From: Chionis minor
Taxonomy: Eukaryota > Chordata > Aves > Charadriiformes > Chionididae
Assembly: GCA_013398295.1 (NCBI GenBank)
Contig: VZSF01006560.1
Coordinates: 310,001 to 374,000, forward strand
Reading direction: 5' to 3'
Length of the DNA stretch: 64,000 nt
The notes under the pieces were generated by a model. The model was given only the letters and a program-made list of their open reading frames with translations, was not told the DNA's origin and ran no database searches. Within the stretch, counting starts at the first letter, position 1. Each line of letters starts with the position of its first letter. Positions 24,201-36,756 of this stretch are shown in pieces. The position numbers were made by a program, and so were the translations under genes.

Positions 24201-27200
24201 TCAGAGACAGAAGGTTTGGTGGCACTTCTGAAATCTCTCCAAAGCCTTGTCTTGCTCAGGTAGACTGTGACCATCCCCTTGTAACATTGGCCTTGGTCCC
24301 CGGGGAAGGACCCCAGGGGAGTCCCCTGGGTTATCCGTGCAGCTGAGCATCCAATCTCCTCTACAGTTTGCTTCCTTAATTATTTTTAATCTTGACTATT
24401 ATCGTCGTCGTTATTATTATTACTAACAAGTACTTCAAACTCTCAAAGGACAGGATAATGTGCACTAATTAGCCAGCCAGATGGTGGCTGCCAAGAAGGC
24501 AGCGCGGAGCCTAGCATTCCCTGGGCTGCACTGCATGTCCATGTCTGCCCCCTTCCATCCTGCCCCCTCCTCGGAGTCCTCAGTCCCGCTGGCACAGGAT
24601 TCCCCGCTTGGGCTGTTCAAATCGTAATCTCCAGCAGCTGAGGCGGGTCATTAGCTAATAGCTGGGATGTCTCGGGTGGCCAGTCAGTGCGTGTCCCCTC
24701 CTCAGGAGCTGCTCTGGCTGCGCTAGACCAGCAGAGCTCTGCTCTCCCCTCATTCTCTCCAACTTTATTTTCCCAACCTCCCATCACATCGCTGGTTTTC
24801 CTTGGTGGGTTACTCTTCCCTTAATAACACACCGTATCCAACCAGGAACTGGCCCGTGGCCATCGTCACAAACCCACACCACTCTGGCAACACTACTTTC
24901 GTCTTTGCCAAACAACCCCTGGGGAAGCGGCAACATTTGAGCCTTCGAACCAGGTCAGAGGTATGCATGGAGGTGGCCCAGACGCCATGCATGCGCTGGC
25001 ATCGGTGCTGCTGCTCCCTGGCCTCCAAAAAGCTCCCACGAGGGGTTTGCTGGGCCAGGCTTGCCCACCTTGGCAGAGGGCAGGGATGGGTAGACCAGCA
25101 CCATGAACCTCCCTTGTCCACCTGGGCCCTTGGGAGGTGCTTGCTGCCATACCCAGATGCCTCCCAAGGCCAGCCCCAGCACTGTGGGACCATATTGCGG
25201 TATCCCCAGCTGAGTCTTCAGCACAGCAGTGTCTGTGAGAGAACCGCTGCCTTTAAAAGAAGATACGCGACCGTTTTTAGCCGCAGTCATCATTCCTGCA
25301 TGGAGCTGGAAGAACTATGGAGCTGTTTTCCCCAGCGAGGTCTCTGAAGAGCTAGAGAGATGCGAACCAAGTGACTAATAACATATCAAGAAGGGGAGCA
25401 ACTGCTTGCAAATAGGAGGGAGCATCACCAGGCGATGGGGTGGACTGTCACTTCCTGGGCAACGACTGAGGGCAGCAGTATTTGTCACTGAAGAGCCTTG
25501 GCTGGGCAGCACGGGGCCCTGGGCTTGCAGTGATGAGTAAAAGGGAGGTGCTTTGATCTGCTTCCCCTCCCTGACGGAGCTTCTGATTAAAAGGCAGAAA
25601 ATGATCAGTCACGAAGTGGAGCAAATTGACTCCATCCAATTCCTCTCCAGGCAAGGATGAAAAAAGGGCAAAGAGTGGAGCTAGTTCAATAGCAAAACGG
25701 CAATTGCAGACAGATTTCCCAATCACCAGCCTGACTTCACTGTTTTGTAGGAGATCAAAAAGACCAGCAGCTACTGCTACTTGTGAGCATCCTGGACACC
25801 ACCAGGATTGTGCCCAGAGCAATTTTTCTCTTCATCTCATTTCATCTCTGTCCTTCCTCCTTTTCCAATCCTCCCAAGAGCTGACAGCTTCTCCCTTTGG
25901 AGTGGCATTGGTCCCTATGGGCAACAGGATGTGACCGTTACCAGTGGAGTGATGGCACCGCTTTCCCTTTCAGGGGTGTACAGGACATCTTCTCCTTCAC
26001 TGCGACCAGCCTGGGCTGTGCAATGAGCTGGGAACTCCAGGGGTTGTCCTCTCTGCTTTTGGCTCTTGTCTCAGGTGGGATGAAGCTCCCATCCTTTCTC
26101 TTCATCAGTGCCATAGGATCCTACCATTCCCATTTACTTCTGCCCAGCCTGAGTGAGGTGAGGTGATTCTCCCCAGACCTATCTTTCCAAAGTAACCATC
26201 TCCCAATTTGTAGCTACAATTTACCTGCATGTGTCAACTGCTAATTTGTCCAGGAAAATGGTTGTTGAGTGCTCAGGAAAGCACAGGGTGCGTAACGCAA
26301 AGGTTGTTACTACGCCTGCGGCAGAGTGGGCTGGCTCTTCGCACCGCTCACTCCCTAGCCACCCCTTGGGGACACCTAAATTAGACTTGTCCCCCTGGAT
26401 CCACTCAATAGCTGGGGGAAAATATCCCAGGCTCCCTCCAAGGGCTCTGAACTCCTTTCTGAGAAACATCTCCATGTCTGGGAAAACACCTCTGTCTTTA
26501 TCAGCAGGGCTTGAGAGGACGAATCCCCATTGCATGTCTAAAATTGGAGGACACAGCTGTGTCCCAGACATCCTTGCCTCAGCACTGCCGCCCAGCCTGG
26601 CACTGCCGGGACCCGGGAAGCAGGAAGATACTGCCAGCACCAGCTCCCCCGGTAGGCATGAGGACACATTTCTCAGCCTCTCCTGGAACCTGCTCTGCTT
26701 CTTTAGACATTAGTGTTAATCACTCATGCAACTGCCCTTATCACTCCAGGTGCTGCCGAGATAAGAGGTGCCACTCACGCTGTTAATGTAAATCTGCTCT
26801 CCTTTGGAGGAAAGGCTGTTTGTAAGCAGGGAAGAGGAGGATTGCTGGGAGCCCAGTGGCTGCTGACAGACAGCTGTCACCCCTGCTTCTCCAGGGCTCC
26901 CAGGGGTGCTGGGAGGCTGATTAAATTGAAACTGAGCCATATCATTAAAAAGAGACCAAAGTATCCCGTTTTCACAAGAACATCACTGAGAGAAGTCCCA
27001 TCTCTTCGATTCACTATGGAAACAACAGATTAATCCCATTCTTAGTCACATAATACGGGGGATTTTGCATCTCAAAAGCTGTTGTCTCTCTTCCCCTTGC
27101 TGTTCCTGGCCATAGAAAACCTGGAAAAGCTAGCAAAAATGTCACTTGCAAACCTGTCTGGTTTGAGCCCTGGCAGCTGCCTACAGGGACGTGAATCTCA

Positions 27201-30200
27201 TGGCTTCCATTTTACAGCAGGTGGAAGGAGGGAAGGAACTCAAGGCAAAGAGGGTTTTGAATGCTCAGTGACTTGCCAAGGATGGAGCAGGGAACAGCAT
27301 GCTGTGGTCCTGTCCCCCCTCCCCAGGCTCTCACCTTCAGGCTGCACCACCTGTGCAGCCTTCAGAGCAGGCTCCAGACAGCACAGAGGGGCTTGGAAAC
27401 GTGGGGGCTGGAGGCTCTTTTCCATGTGACTGCAGCAGGAAGATAATTTGCTGGCAAATTATCACAGCGCTGTCACACTGAAAGCTCTGCCTGCGGAACG
27501 CGAGTTGGAGAGCTGGGGCTTGGAAACGGTGCAGCAGCGTTGGGCCTGGGTGGACACCCACAAGGTTGGGCACATGCGTGTGTAGGGGGTTGGTGTGCCT
27601 GGGCATCCACACCTGCGCACACCACCGGCTCCAGGAAGGCAGTGCTCTGCCAGCAACATCGTTTATTTGATTGCACAAGAGAAATCACACTCAGCCTTTG
27701 GCCCGCAGTCATCGCGGTTGGAAGGAGCCTATACCCGGGAGGAAGTATCTGTGAAAGCAGGCTATCGTTTACGACAAGGACTTTATAGTGCTTTACAGTC
27801 CCCCAGAGCAATCTTCAAAGAGAAGAATAACAATGGAAAGCATTTCTTAAGCAGATGTGTGGAGCTCATGTTAGTAGTAAACTTGGTGCATGTAATAAAA
27901 ACTTGGCACAGAAAGTACAACAGCCTGGACCAGAGAAGACCTGTCCTCCTACCTCTCCCTGTCTTTCTCTTGAGCCACAGCTCGAGCAGGGTGCCTTGGC
28001 CCAAGCCCTGCAGCTCCAGGCCAGGCTCTGCCCCCGCTCTGGAGACACTGGCCCACAATCACCATCCGATGTTTGCAGGCTGGCTTGTTCTTTCATATTG
28101 CCAGGGTGTCATCCATCACCATCCATCCATCTATGCCAGGCAGCCACACAGCACCCAGGACACTTTGTACGAGAAGGTAGAGGTGAGTGGCAGAAAAAGG
28201 AAGGGATTTTTATCCAGTGGCTTAAGGAAGTGTTTCTGATGTGGCTATCCCATGACTTTGAATGTTTTAGACCAAGATGTAAGCTGAGGGGTGCATTCCC
28301 CTTACTCAGTGGAAGAATTTGGAAGCTGCCATGAACGTGTCAGAGCAAAGCCCTTCTTCTGAGAAACATAAGCAGAAATATGGGACAGCAAACCCATAAA
28401 GCAATCCAGAGCAGCAAGCTCTTCGTGGAAGATGCAGACACCCACACGGCTCAGCCAGGCAAGCTCCCAGGGAGTCAGGGAAGAAGGGGGCCCAGCAGAG
28501 TCCCTGGATTGTGCTGAATCCCTCATGAGCTTTTTACCAGCAGCTGGACTACGTTAGCCCAAGCCCCTGTCTGGTGATTCCTTTGTCACTAGGCTATCTC
28601 CAGTGAGGCACTAATGCTAGCCCTAACCTTTCCCTCCCCTTCCTCCCCCAGAAATCCAGTGCCAATGCCTGCAGCTCACTGCTTTCCCTTTCCAACTCGG
28701 TGTTGTCCACTAGGGAAAGCATACATGGGTAAGCTCTACGCACACGCTGGCAGCACACTAACTGCTTTAGTGCGGTTGCAGATCTGCAGAAAGCAACTTC
28801 TTACCATCATACAGAGTGTGTGCTTCCAGGAAGAGGTGATGGAAGCGAGGAGAACAAACCTCCATGCAGCAATCAGTGTCTTGTAAGCTTTCTAGAAGGG
28901 GAAGCAAACACCCATCAGCCAAGACAACCTTTATTCCTTAAACTTCCCCAGAGGGAGCATTTCAAAGCATCAAAAGGATTTAAACCTGTCCAGCTGCTGC
29001 TGAGGCATAATTAACAGTTGCACAGTCAGCTCCAACTGCAGCTGACAAAGCCTGAGCAGCAATCCGCTATTTATCACACTCCTGGAGTATTTATAGATCC
29101 ACAGCAAGGCAGGGGGGAGAGAGAGAGAAGAGTAACAGGTGAGCTGCTTACCAGGAGGGATAACATTTTCTTTCAGCTGCATGGCATTTCCTCAGTCCCC
29201 AGGGAAGCTTTAGAGGACAGGCACCCCAGGTGCCCTGGGGTGCAGCCTGTCAGGGACACAGCAGCAGGTCCTGTTGGGTGGGAGATGCAGTGGGTCAGCC
29301 ACCAGCTGAGATGTTGAGGTTCTTCGGCAAACAGGGGGCCTTGGGCTGTTGCAGTTGGGAGTTGGGGGCAGACGAGTGCGCTGTGCCCTCACCGGGAGCC
29401 TTTCATCACCAGGAACTGGCCCACAGCTGTCATGGTCCCTTCCTGCTCACATCTGCCTCCACCAGGAGATGCAGGTGGTGAGAAGCCAGCCTGGTCTCCC
29501 ATGACACAGCTTATAAACTGACCTTGGACTGTGTCATTTGTCTCTCCTCATCTCTCTTCTGTATCATTTACAACCCAGGGCCTCTTCATAGAAACTGATA
29601 TAAAAATAGCGATTATCCTTGAGCTACCCTGGCAATCTGTGGGGAGCAGAGAAATGCTGGGTCACAGGGAAGTTGGACTTACGGGATGGAAGGTGATGCT
29701 GGAGCCAATGGGCCCAGAGATCTGGGCAAGCAGCCTGTGCAAGGACTGCCAGTGAGATCCCAGCTGCTCTGGGCTGGAGAGGAGAGGGAAGGAGGCTGCC
29801 ACCTCAGTTCTGCTCTCCCAGGGAAGGCATCCCATAAAAAATTGCTGGTTATCTCTTTGGCATTTTCACAGCTCTCCCAGTTCCGAGCAGAAACTGTTCA
29901 CATAAACACCATTTCCCATTGCAGAGGGCTGTGGAACCGCTGCTCTGACAGTAATCTCCTCTGTGCTATCTCGCATCAGGCTGTGCCCAGGAATTATCAG
30001 CACTGGTTTTATTTCCTGATGTGGCTTTATGACCCCACTGAGATCATAAGTGCATCTAAAGTCTAACTAAAACAATTTAATTTTCCCCATAAACGGTCTT
30101 ATGAAGAAAATTATAGCAACACCATTCCAAAGGGGAAGGTTGTAATCCTCGCAGGTAACAAGGCCGTTCTTCTCTACTGATTCTCTTCTGTTCAGACACA

Positions 30201-32287
30201 AAACCTCCCTGTTACTCATTGCTCCACGGCTGATGCAACCTCCCCGGAGAGTTGCCCCATGCTGCCGTGGCCTGCGAGGACCCTTGGAGAGAAATGCTGC
30301 AGCACCCGAGAGCCGCAGCCAGGGCACCCTGAGCACATCTGTCCGTCCAGCCCTGCAAGGCTTGTCCTGGCCTCAGTCAATTTACCTTCATCTGAGACTT
30401 ACAACCTTGCTCCTGCAAGGACCTGCAAGCAGCTGGGCATACTATGCTCTTTAATCCATTTGAATTAGTCTCTTGACCACAGGAAGGCATTTTCCCGAGC
30501 AGAACCAGCAGGTTTCCTTTTGCATGCACTTCATTCACAACAGTCCCTGGGCTCCAAAGCTGGAGTGGCTGCCAAAGCTAGAGTTCCCTTCAGCACAATA
30601 TCTTTAGCACCATGTTTCTCAGATGAGGCCAGGGGAATAGTCACATATTAAATATGCAACATGAAAGGTGTTTTTACAGATGGACATCACAGAAGAAAAG
30701 CCATTCTGGTACTTGGCAACGCTGCAGAGCCTCATAGCTCAGAGCAGGGACTCACCCCCGGGATGCAGAAGCAGAGCCAGCAGGATGCTGCCAGTCCCAG
30801 CCCAGCAGAAAGGACAGGTCCCTGTGTCTGCTTCGGAGCCAGGGCCCCTCCGGTGGCACTGCAGGCACAAGGCAGCTCTGCCCGGCAGCTATGAGCAACA
30901 ACACTAATTCTCCAGCAACAGCAGCCAGAATCCCACCATCACGTTTGAAAGGCAGCACTGATTCTGCCAAACACTGGGAGAACCGTGGCCATTTCAAGCT
31001 ATGGCACAGGTGTTCCTGATTTCCAGTTTATGAAGAGCAGCTGGTGGTCTCAGATACTTTTCTGGGGGGAGGAAATTTGTAATTTCAGCCACAGAAGTAG
31101 TGAAAACCCCAATCTGTAACATATAGCAGGGGAAAGCGCCTCTCCTTCCCTGCAGCAGTGTGTCCTGGGCCACACGCCGGGCCTGAGCGAGAACTATCAG
31201 CTGAACAAACTCCCAGCATTTTTCTGAAACTTCTTTGTTTTTAAGGGAATTGCTTTGCTGTGGCTGGGTTTGTTGCTGTTTTGTGGCCATTGAGGGGCTG
31301 TTACATGGTGCCATAGGGTGTCTGGAAAATAAATGAGCCTCTGCGATCCGTTTCCCGCACTGACTCAGAGTGGCTGTGGGGGAAGAGAAGGGCAGTCCAA
31401 AATAAAGGTTGCAAAAGATGAATATACGTTACTGAGTGAAGGAGTGAGTGGGACTGGTGTTTCCCATGCCAGTGCAATCAGGCCACAGCCCCCACCGCTG
31501 CACGGCTCAGGGGGGCAGTGGTGGCCTTGCTGTCTGACACCCAAAGATGCCTTGGGGTGCGTGTTTCTCCATACCGCAATTTTCAAGGGACCACGCCACA
31601 AGAGAGGATACTGGCATCCTCTCCTTCCCTAGTTATTCTGCATTGGGTCAGTATACGGGCACTGGAGTTGCACATAGAAGGAAACTCCCCGTAACAAACA
31701 CCAGTTGCATTTGTGAACCTTCCTGGTGGGTCCGAGCCGGCTGTGGTTCCTCCCCTGTGTTCCGGGGGTGCACACCTGGAGCTGCACAGCCAAGTGGCAC
31801 AGCACAGGGGACCTGCTTACCTTCACACCTGGCTTCAGAGGTTGGGGCTGTACCTCCCCATGGGGAGGTGGGAAGCATCACCAGGGCTCCTCGGAGGAAC
31901 AGATGGCAGACCTTGCCTACAGCTCCTCTCTCCTTTGCCTTAGTGCCCTGTCTTGACCCTCCGACCCCCAAAAAGCAATCAGGTAGTGATTAATGCCGGG
32001 GTGTCCCAGAGAATGAGATTTTCAGGCATAGAGCTTGGGTCGCTCACAGACCACTGGGGACAAGACCCTGCAAAGCCTGCTCCTGTGATTGCCACAGCAG
32101 CCGTGATGCCTGTTGCTGCCCCGAGGGCTGCGGCAGCGCCTGTAACACAGGACAGAGTTGTCCCATGCTGCTGGCCCTTATGGCCAGTGTGGGTCCCAGA
32201 CCACTTCCAAATGTCAGCCAGTAGTGAGGGGCACAGCTCCATCCTGGAGGTGGCCCTGGCTCACCTCCTGCTTTTCCACACTTTTTT

Positions 32288-32382
32288 TAGTGGTGCTTTT
32301 GGCACTGTTAGGTTGATGGTTGGACACGATGATCTTAAAGGTCCCTTCCAACCTGCGTGATTCTACAATTCTGTGATTCTAC
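32288..32382 (+). mobile_element. CR1 LINE 3'-end fragment
   Basis: About 95 bp match the terminal part of CR1. GGTTGATGGTTGGACACGAT and GATCTTAAAGGTCCCTTCC are followed by CCAACCTG and a degenerate TGATTCTA octamer tail ending near 32382. Only the extreme 3' end is present, as is usual for 5'-truncated CR1 copies. It lies about 500 bp downstream of the SLC26A2-like stop codon and points against that gene, so it may sit in its 3' UTR. Confidence 0.9.
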
Positions 32383-32880
32383 CCTGGCAGCCAAGTGGTC
32401 TCTTGACGGCGGGTGAGCTCCCAGGGGCTCCCCAAGCCTCAGCAAAGGGGATCAGCTGGCGGCATCCTCCAACCCAGCCAGCCTTGCCCGGGGCTGGGGA
32501 CCAGGATGCAGCACTTGGGCTGGAAAGCAAAGGGGTTTGACACCCTCTCCTCCCTCCCACGGGAGCTGTGCAGCTTTAGAGGGCAGAGGGACCACACTCA
32601 TGCCCTCCCGGGGGGAACCAGTCCCCCAGGAAGGGCGGGGAGCACCGGGAACTGGAAGAGCTGTCTGGGTTTGCGCAAGGCGGCTCACTCGTGCCCCCCA
32701 GTGCACACGAGGGACATGCGTCCATGTGGCACAATCCCCGATCCCCAATCCTTTTTGCCCCACTCCCGCTGCCAGCAGTTGATTGAAGTCTTTTTCACAT
32801 GGTCTGACTGCATGTAACCTGCCCTCAAAAGTGCATCCCTGGGCCCATCCCCATTAGAAACCATTCCTCACACAACCAGT

Positions 32881-34479
32881 CTACAAAGACACTTGGAAGT
32901 TCAAGTCTTCGGGGTTCGGGAGAGCATCCTTTTTCTCCTTGCTCTCCTCCTGCTGGAGATGGAACCGCTGTTCAGCAAACCGCACTGCATCATGGATGCT
33001 GTGGAAAGCCAACTGACCACCACTGTCTGTCTCGCCAGCCCAGCCTCCCTCCCGGAGCCGGTGGCGGATAGAGGGGTTGCAGTTGGCCAGGAACACTTGG
33101 ACGCCAATCTCCTTATAGTCACGGTGCGTGTCCTTTAGCGCAGAGAGACCCACAGTATCTATGAACTGCATTGCCCCACAGTCAAGGATTAAGGTGTGCA
33201 TATCTACGGAGGGAGGGCAGGCATCTGCTGGAGGCTTCTCAGCGCTTTTCTTGGCCTCTTTGAGGCAGTCAAACCTGGTGCTGAAAAAGCTCTTGCTGTT
33301 GCCCGTGTCTGCATTTGCCTGGGCCTCCACCCTTTGGTGCTTAGCAGCCAGCAAGATAGGATTTACCCCAGTTTTCTGGCAGAGAGCTGTCTTGAAATAG
33401 TCCTTGTTGGCATAGTAGAGGAATGACTCGAAGCGGAAGATTTTGATGTTGGCAATACTGCTGAGCTGCTTGTAAGTGGACTGGTCCTCATAGATTTCCG
33501 TGTTGCTGACCTTGCCCAGGAGCGTGGCCCTGGGTCTCTGCGTGCGGAAGATGATACAGAGCAGAGCGAAGCAGACACCCACGAGCAGCCCAATCTCTGT
33601 GGTGATCAGCGTGGAGGAGAGCATGGTTGTCCACCACACCACTGTGTCCAACTTGCTGAGCTGCCACATGCGTGGAGTGTCACAGAACTTCCTCAGGCCC
33701 CTCCTCAGGTTGGCGATGGTGACCACCCCCAGGATGGAGGTCTGCAGCGAGTAGAAGAGTGGGGCGATCCAAAGCAGCACTAGCAGCAGCACCAGGGAGG
33801 TGACCAGGCCAGAGACCTGGGTCTGGGTCCCTGTGGACTCCTTCAGCAGAGTCTTGGTCAGGGCCGCAGAGCTGGCAAAGCAGTAGAAGAAAGAAGGGAT
33901 CAGGTTGCACATGCCAATGGCAATCATCTCTTGGTTGGCACGGACAGCATAGCCATGCTTTTTGCCAAAGATCTCTGCCAGGGAGACAGTCATGGCGAAG
34001 CCAATGACAGCAATGGGCAGAGCGTCGACTGCCAGGCTGGAAAACAGGTTTATATCCGGTAGAGTGGGTTTCCTGAAACCGGTGGGGATAGCCCCACAAA
34101 CAGCAGACTTGTATTGCTCTTCAAAGTTAAAGTAGTACGATATTGCTGTGGCTACAGTGACCACCAGCAGCTCTATGGGAAACGGGGCCTTCATCTTCTC
34201 CTTATACCGGTCATTGATCTCTTTGACAGGCACTATGATGGCCAAAGCAACCAGGCTGGTGACCAGGTCACAGATGTTGGTGTTCTGGATACACCTGAAA
34301 AGGTCAACCCACGTCAGGATGAAGGATCCCACCCCTTCATGACGAGGGATTTTCAGTCCCAGGAGATACTTCATCTGGGAGGTGATAATGGTGAGGCTGG
34401 AGCCAGTCACAAAACCACTGAGGAGAGGTTCTGACAGGTAGACAGCCACAAAGCCCAGCTGCAAAACCCCCAGGAGGAT
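32881..34479 (-). other. SLC26A2-like coding exon 3 (terminal)
   Basis: A single exon encodes residues 207-738, beginning ILLGVLQLGFVAVYLSEPLL and ending in a TAG at 32881-32883. The first codon (ATC) follows directly on the acceptor TTGCTTTTCAG. It covers most of the transmembrane domain and the whole STAS domain with no frameshift or stop. I saw no AATAAA or ATTAAA on the minus strand within about 2 kb downstream, so the polyadenylation site is unassigned. Confidence 0.92.
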
Positions 34480-35923
34480 CTGAAAAGCAAGCCAGCCATA
34501 CCTTTAGCATTGATGAGAAAGGCTAGAAGCGGGGGCTGGCAATTTATGTCAGTTTGCTTCCACTTTAGCACCTCTGGCTATTCTGTCTGCTGACCGTTCA
34601 GTGTGAGGCAGGGGACTTTGTCTTCAGTAGATAATCTGGGGTATGAAAACCTAAAGAGACTGACCTATAACACTCGTCTGCGCCTAGAGATGCCATACAA
34701 AGTAGCCTACAAGGTCCCTGACGCTGTCTCCTTCCAGGCAATAAGGGCACATAGTTAACATCAAAGCAGCTCCGAGTATCACCCCGTGGCAGAAAACTGG
34801 TGCGATGCACAGAATTTTAGTTGTGCCAGTGAAAGAGCCTGAAGTTGTTCAGTGACAGCTAGGCCCACGAAGTGGGGACATGGCCAGGGAGCATGGCCTT
34901 TGGAGCAGCCCCTGCTGATGGCAGGGTCTTTGAGGGCTGTTCTTGCCATCCTCAAACCTGCTCTAACCTGCACCAGGAGCCAGCCCAGCTCCTGGACTGG
35001 GGCGGTGCTAAGGGTGGTTCACAGTTCCTTATCCTCCCTCACTGTGTCTGATCCTAAGGATGTTTCAGACACACCCGAGGACCTGCCCTGTCACACGGAG
35101 GGAAACAAAACCCCACATTCAGCCCTGCTTGGGCATTACTAAATCACTACATTTGATTCAAGAGTGTCAGGGTCTAGTCACATCAGGAAAGGTTTCTCAT
35201 GACTTGTAAGTCTGAACCAAGACTGGAGCTTAGAGCAATTTAGCTCAGAGAAGTTCTTAGCAGGGAAAGAGAGAGGAAACAGCACAACAGCAAAAACATT
35301 TGTACCTGGTAAAGACCGACCAGAAAGCTTAAGGAAAGGGCCACAGTGATGGCGTAGCAGCTCCTGTCACAGGCACCTGTCCCGTTACTGAAGGAGGTGG
35401 AGTTGGCCACCAGTGAAGAGCCAGCACTGTCGTCGCTGTACCCGGCTAGCTGGAGGTGCCGGTTCACAGACTGCCCAATCATCAGGCACAGGACACCAAA
35501 GGAGCCCACGAAGTTATGGCGCGAAGTGGCCATAGCAACGTAGATGATACTGCAGAAGAAGTTGGTGTAGATTCCATAGATGGGATCCTGATTGGCTAAG
35601 AGGGAGTAGGAGATGGACTGAGGGATGGCAACTATCCCCACCAGAAGCCCAGATATGACATCCCCAAGCAACTGTGTCTTGATGTTGTAACAGGGGAGCC
35701 AGTCCAGCACTGGGAACAGCCGACAGAAGAAGGTGATGATGGTTTGACAATCGCACGTGCAGACCTCTCTGGCTTTCTTTTGGATGAGTTCCTTGGTGCT
35801 GAAGTCTGCGGGCTCATACTCCTCCAATTTGACGTGTATAAAATTGGCAGGAGTCTCTTCTGGCGTGAGGGAGCCCAGTGCATCTTTGCTCTGTCCTGGC
35901 TTCTGGCTTGATGTGTCCTCCAT
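32881..35923 (-). CDS. SLC26A2-like sulfate/anion transporter (two coding exons, 738 aa)
   Basis: This is a multi-pass plasma-membrane anion exchanger of the SLC26/SulP family. The coding sequence joins 35923-35306 (206 codons) to 34479-32881 (532 codons plus TAG). The start is the ATG at 35923, 13 bases after a pyrimidine-rich acceptor (CTTCTGCCTTAG). The donor CAG|GTACAAATG and the acceptor TTGCTTTTCAG give a phase-0 intron at the same point as in SLC26A2. Residues 1-80 are cytoplasmic. The SLC26 signature (DPIYGIYTNFF...TSRH) is at about 113-136. Two N-glycosylation sequons (NST 174, NGT 180) lie in an extracellular loop. The TM10 segment SSAALTKTLLKESTG is near 409-423. The STAS domain runs from about 526 to 715, with a longer variable loop (about 582-632) than in the neighbour. 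By eye the membrane part is roughly 60% identical to the neighbouring SLC26A2. It is a close SLC26A2 paralogue and not SLC26A1. Substrate is inferred, probably sulfate or related anions. Confidence 0.93.
34480..35305 (-). other. SLC26A2-like intron 2
   Basis: An 826-bp GT-AG phase-0 intron separates the two coding exons. I see no further exon or repeat inside it. The corresponding SLC26A2 intron is 2245 bp. Confidence 0.9.
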
Positions 35924-35936
35924 TGCAGCAGGAATG
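35306..35936 (-). other. SLC26A2-like coding exon 2 (first coding exon)
   Basis: The exon runs from the acceptor at 35937-35938 (minus-strand AG) to the donor GT at 35304-35305. It holds 13 bases of 5' UTR and codons 1-206. The frame stays open 20 codons upstream into the acceptor tract, starting at 35983. I reject that start because those codons encode the polypyrimidine stretch. Confidence 0.88.
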
Positions 35937-36756
35937 CTAAGGCAGAAGAGCAGAGAGCCATGAAGTGTTGCAGTCACGTCCATAATGTGCTTTGCTTGGC
36001 TCCAAGGCTCATGGAGATTGCATGGATAAATAAATACAGGAAAACAACCTCAGACAAATCAAACAGAAAAGCACTTCCTCATGGTGCCGGTTGATTTGTT
36101 TGTTTTCAGTTACGGACCGGATCAACCACAACCCTGCGACGACAGTTTATATTGCATTCACCCTGGCACAGTTGCCCACATCAGGGCCAGAGCTACAGAC
36201 CCCTGTGCTCCTTCCTAACGCACCTCCTGTTCTGAAACAGAGCAGCAGGGTGGGCTAAGCTCAGGCAATACTATTTCACCGGAAGTGTAACTTCTTCAGG
36301 AAGCCTGCATTTCTTGATGACACTTCCACTTCAGCAAAAACCATTTTGAAAATGTTGAGATGTTTCAAGCGATGCTTTAGGAATGTAACGTGTGGGTAAG
36401 GGAGGTAGTTTGCAAAATAGTTTTTCCTTTAACATTTCAAAATTTTAAATTACATTGCTGGCTTACATCAAACAGGCCCATGAGAGGGGCTCCTATCTGC
36501 AGAATGAAAGCACCCTACTTCCTCAGGCTGGTTAAGTAACATATTCGCTTTCCAGATCTACTCCAAGTTTTTCAGTCAAAATGCAGCTGCAACAAAACGT
36601 ACCTTTTTGTCAAAACTGAACAATATACACAGAGGAAAAATCTGAGAGGAGACCTAGAGTGGCTGCAGTCAGAAACTGAACTGGGAGGATGAGAAACCCC
36701 ATTCCCCTGCCCTATAGGTTTGTTTCACATCATTGGTCCCAGCCCAAATCTCTTAC

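Larger units (their letters stand above)
12530..32287. other. Gene-free stretch of about 20 kb, no exon recognised
   Basis: I recognised no protein family in any frame. Long open frames occur by chance in GC-rich parts: 214 aa (+) at 27595-28239, 221 aa (-) at 21629-22294 and 148 aa (-) at 26221-26667. None shows a known domain. The stretch includes AT-rich motif clusters at about 15060-15170, 17825-17970 and 21141-21255. If the CpG island at 11.3-12.4 kb drives a plus-strand gene, part of this stretch would be its first intron. Confidence 0.5.

Noticed and set aside
34462..34464. TTG as a start of the large SLC26A2-like exon
   Set aside because: It is an internal codon. The exon opens at 34479 after the acceptor, and five residues before it align with SLC26A2.
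32881..35923. Calling the downstream transporter SLC26A1
   Set aside because: Its membrane segments and STAS core are much closer to SLC26A2 than to the SLC26A1 sequence features I know, and the intron position matches the neighbour exactly.
35924..35983. Upstream in-frame start giving a hydrophobic N-terminus (MDVTATLHGSLLFCLSIPAA) on the SLC26A2-like protein
   Set aside because: These 20 codons read through the polypyrimidine tract and AG of a good acceptor. The SLC26A2 exon has the same arrangement, so the ATG at 35923 is preferred.
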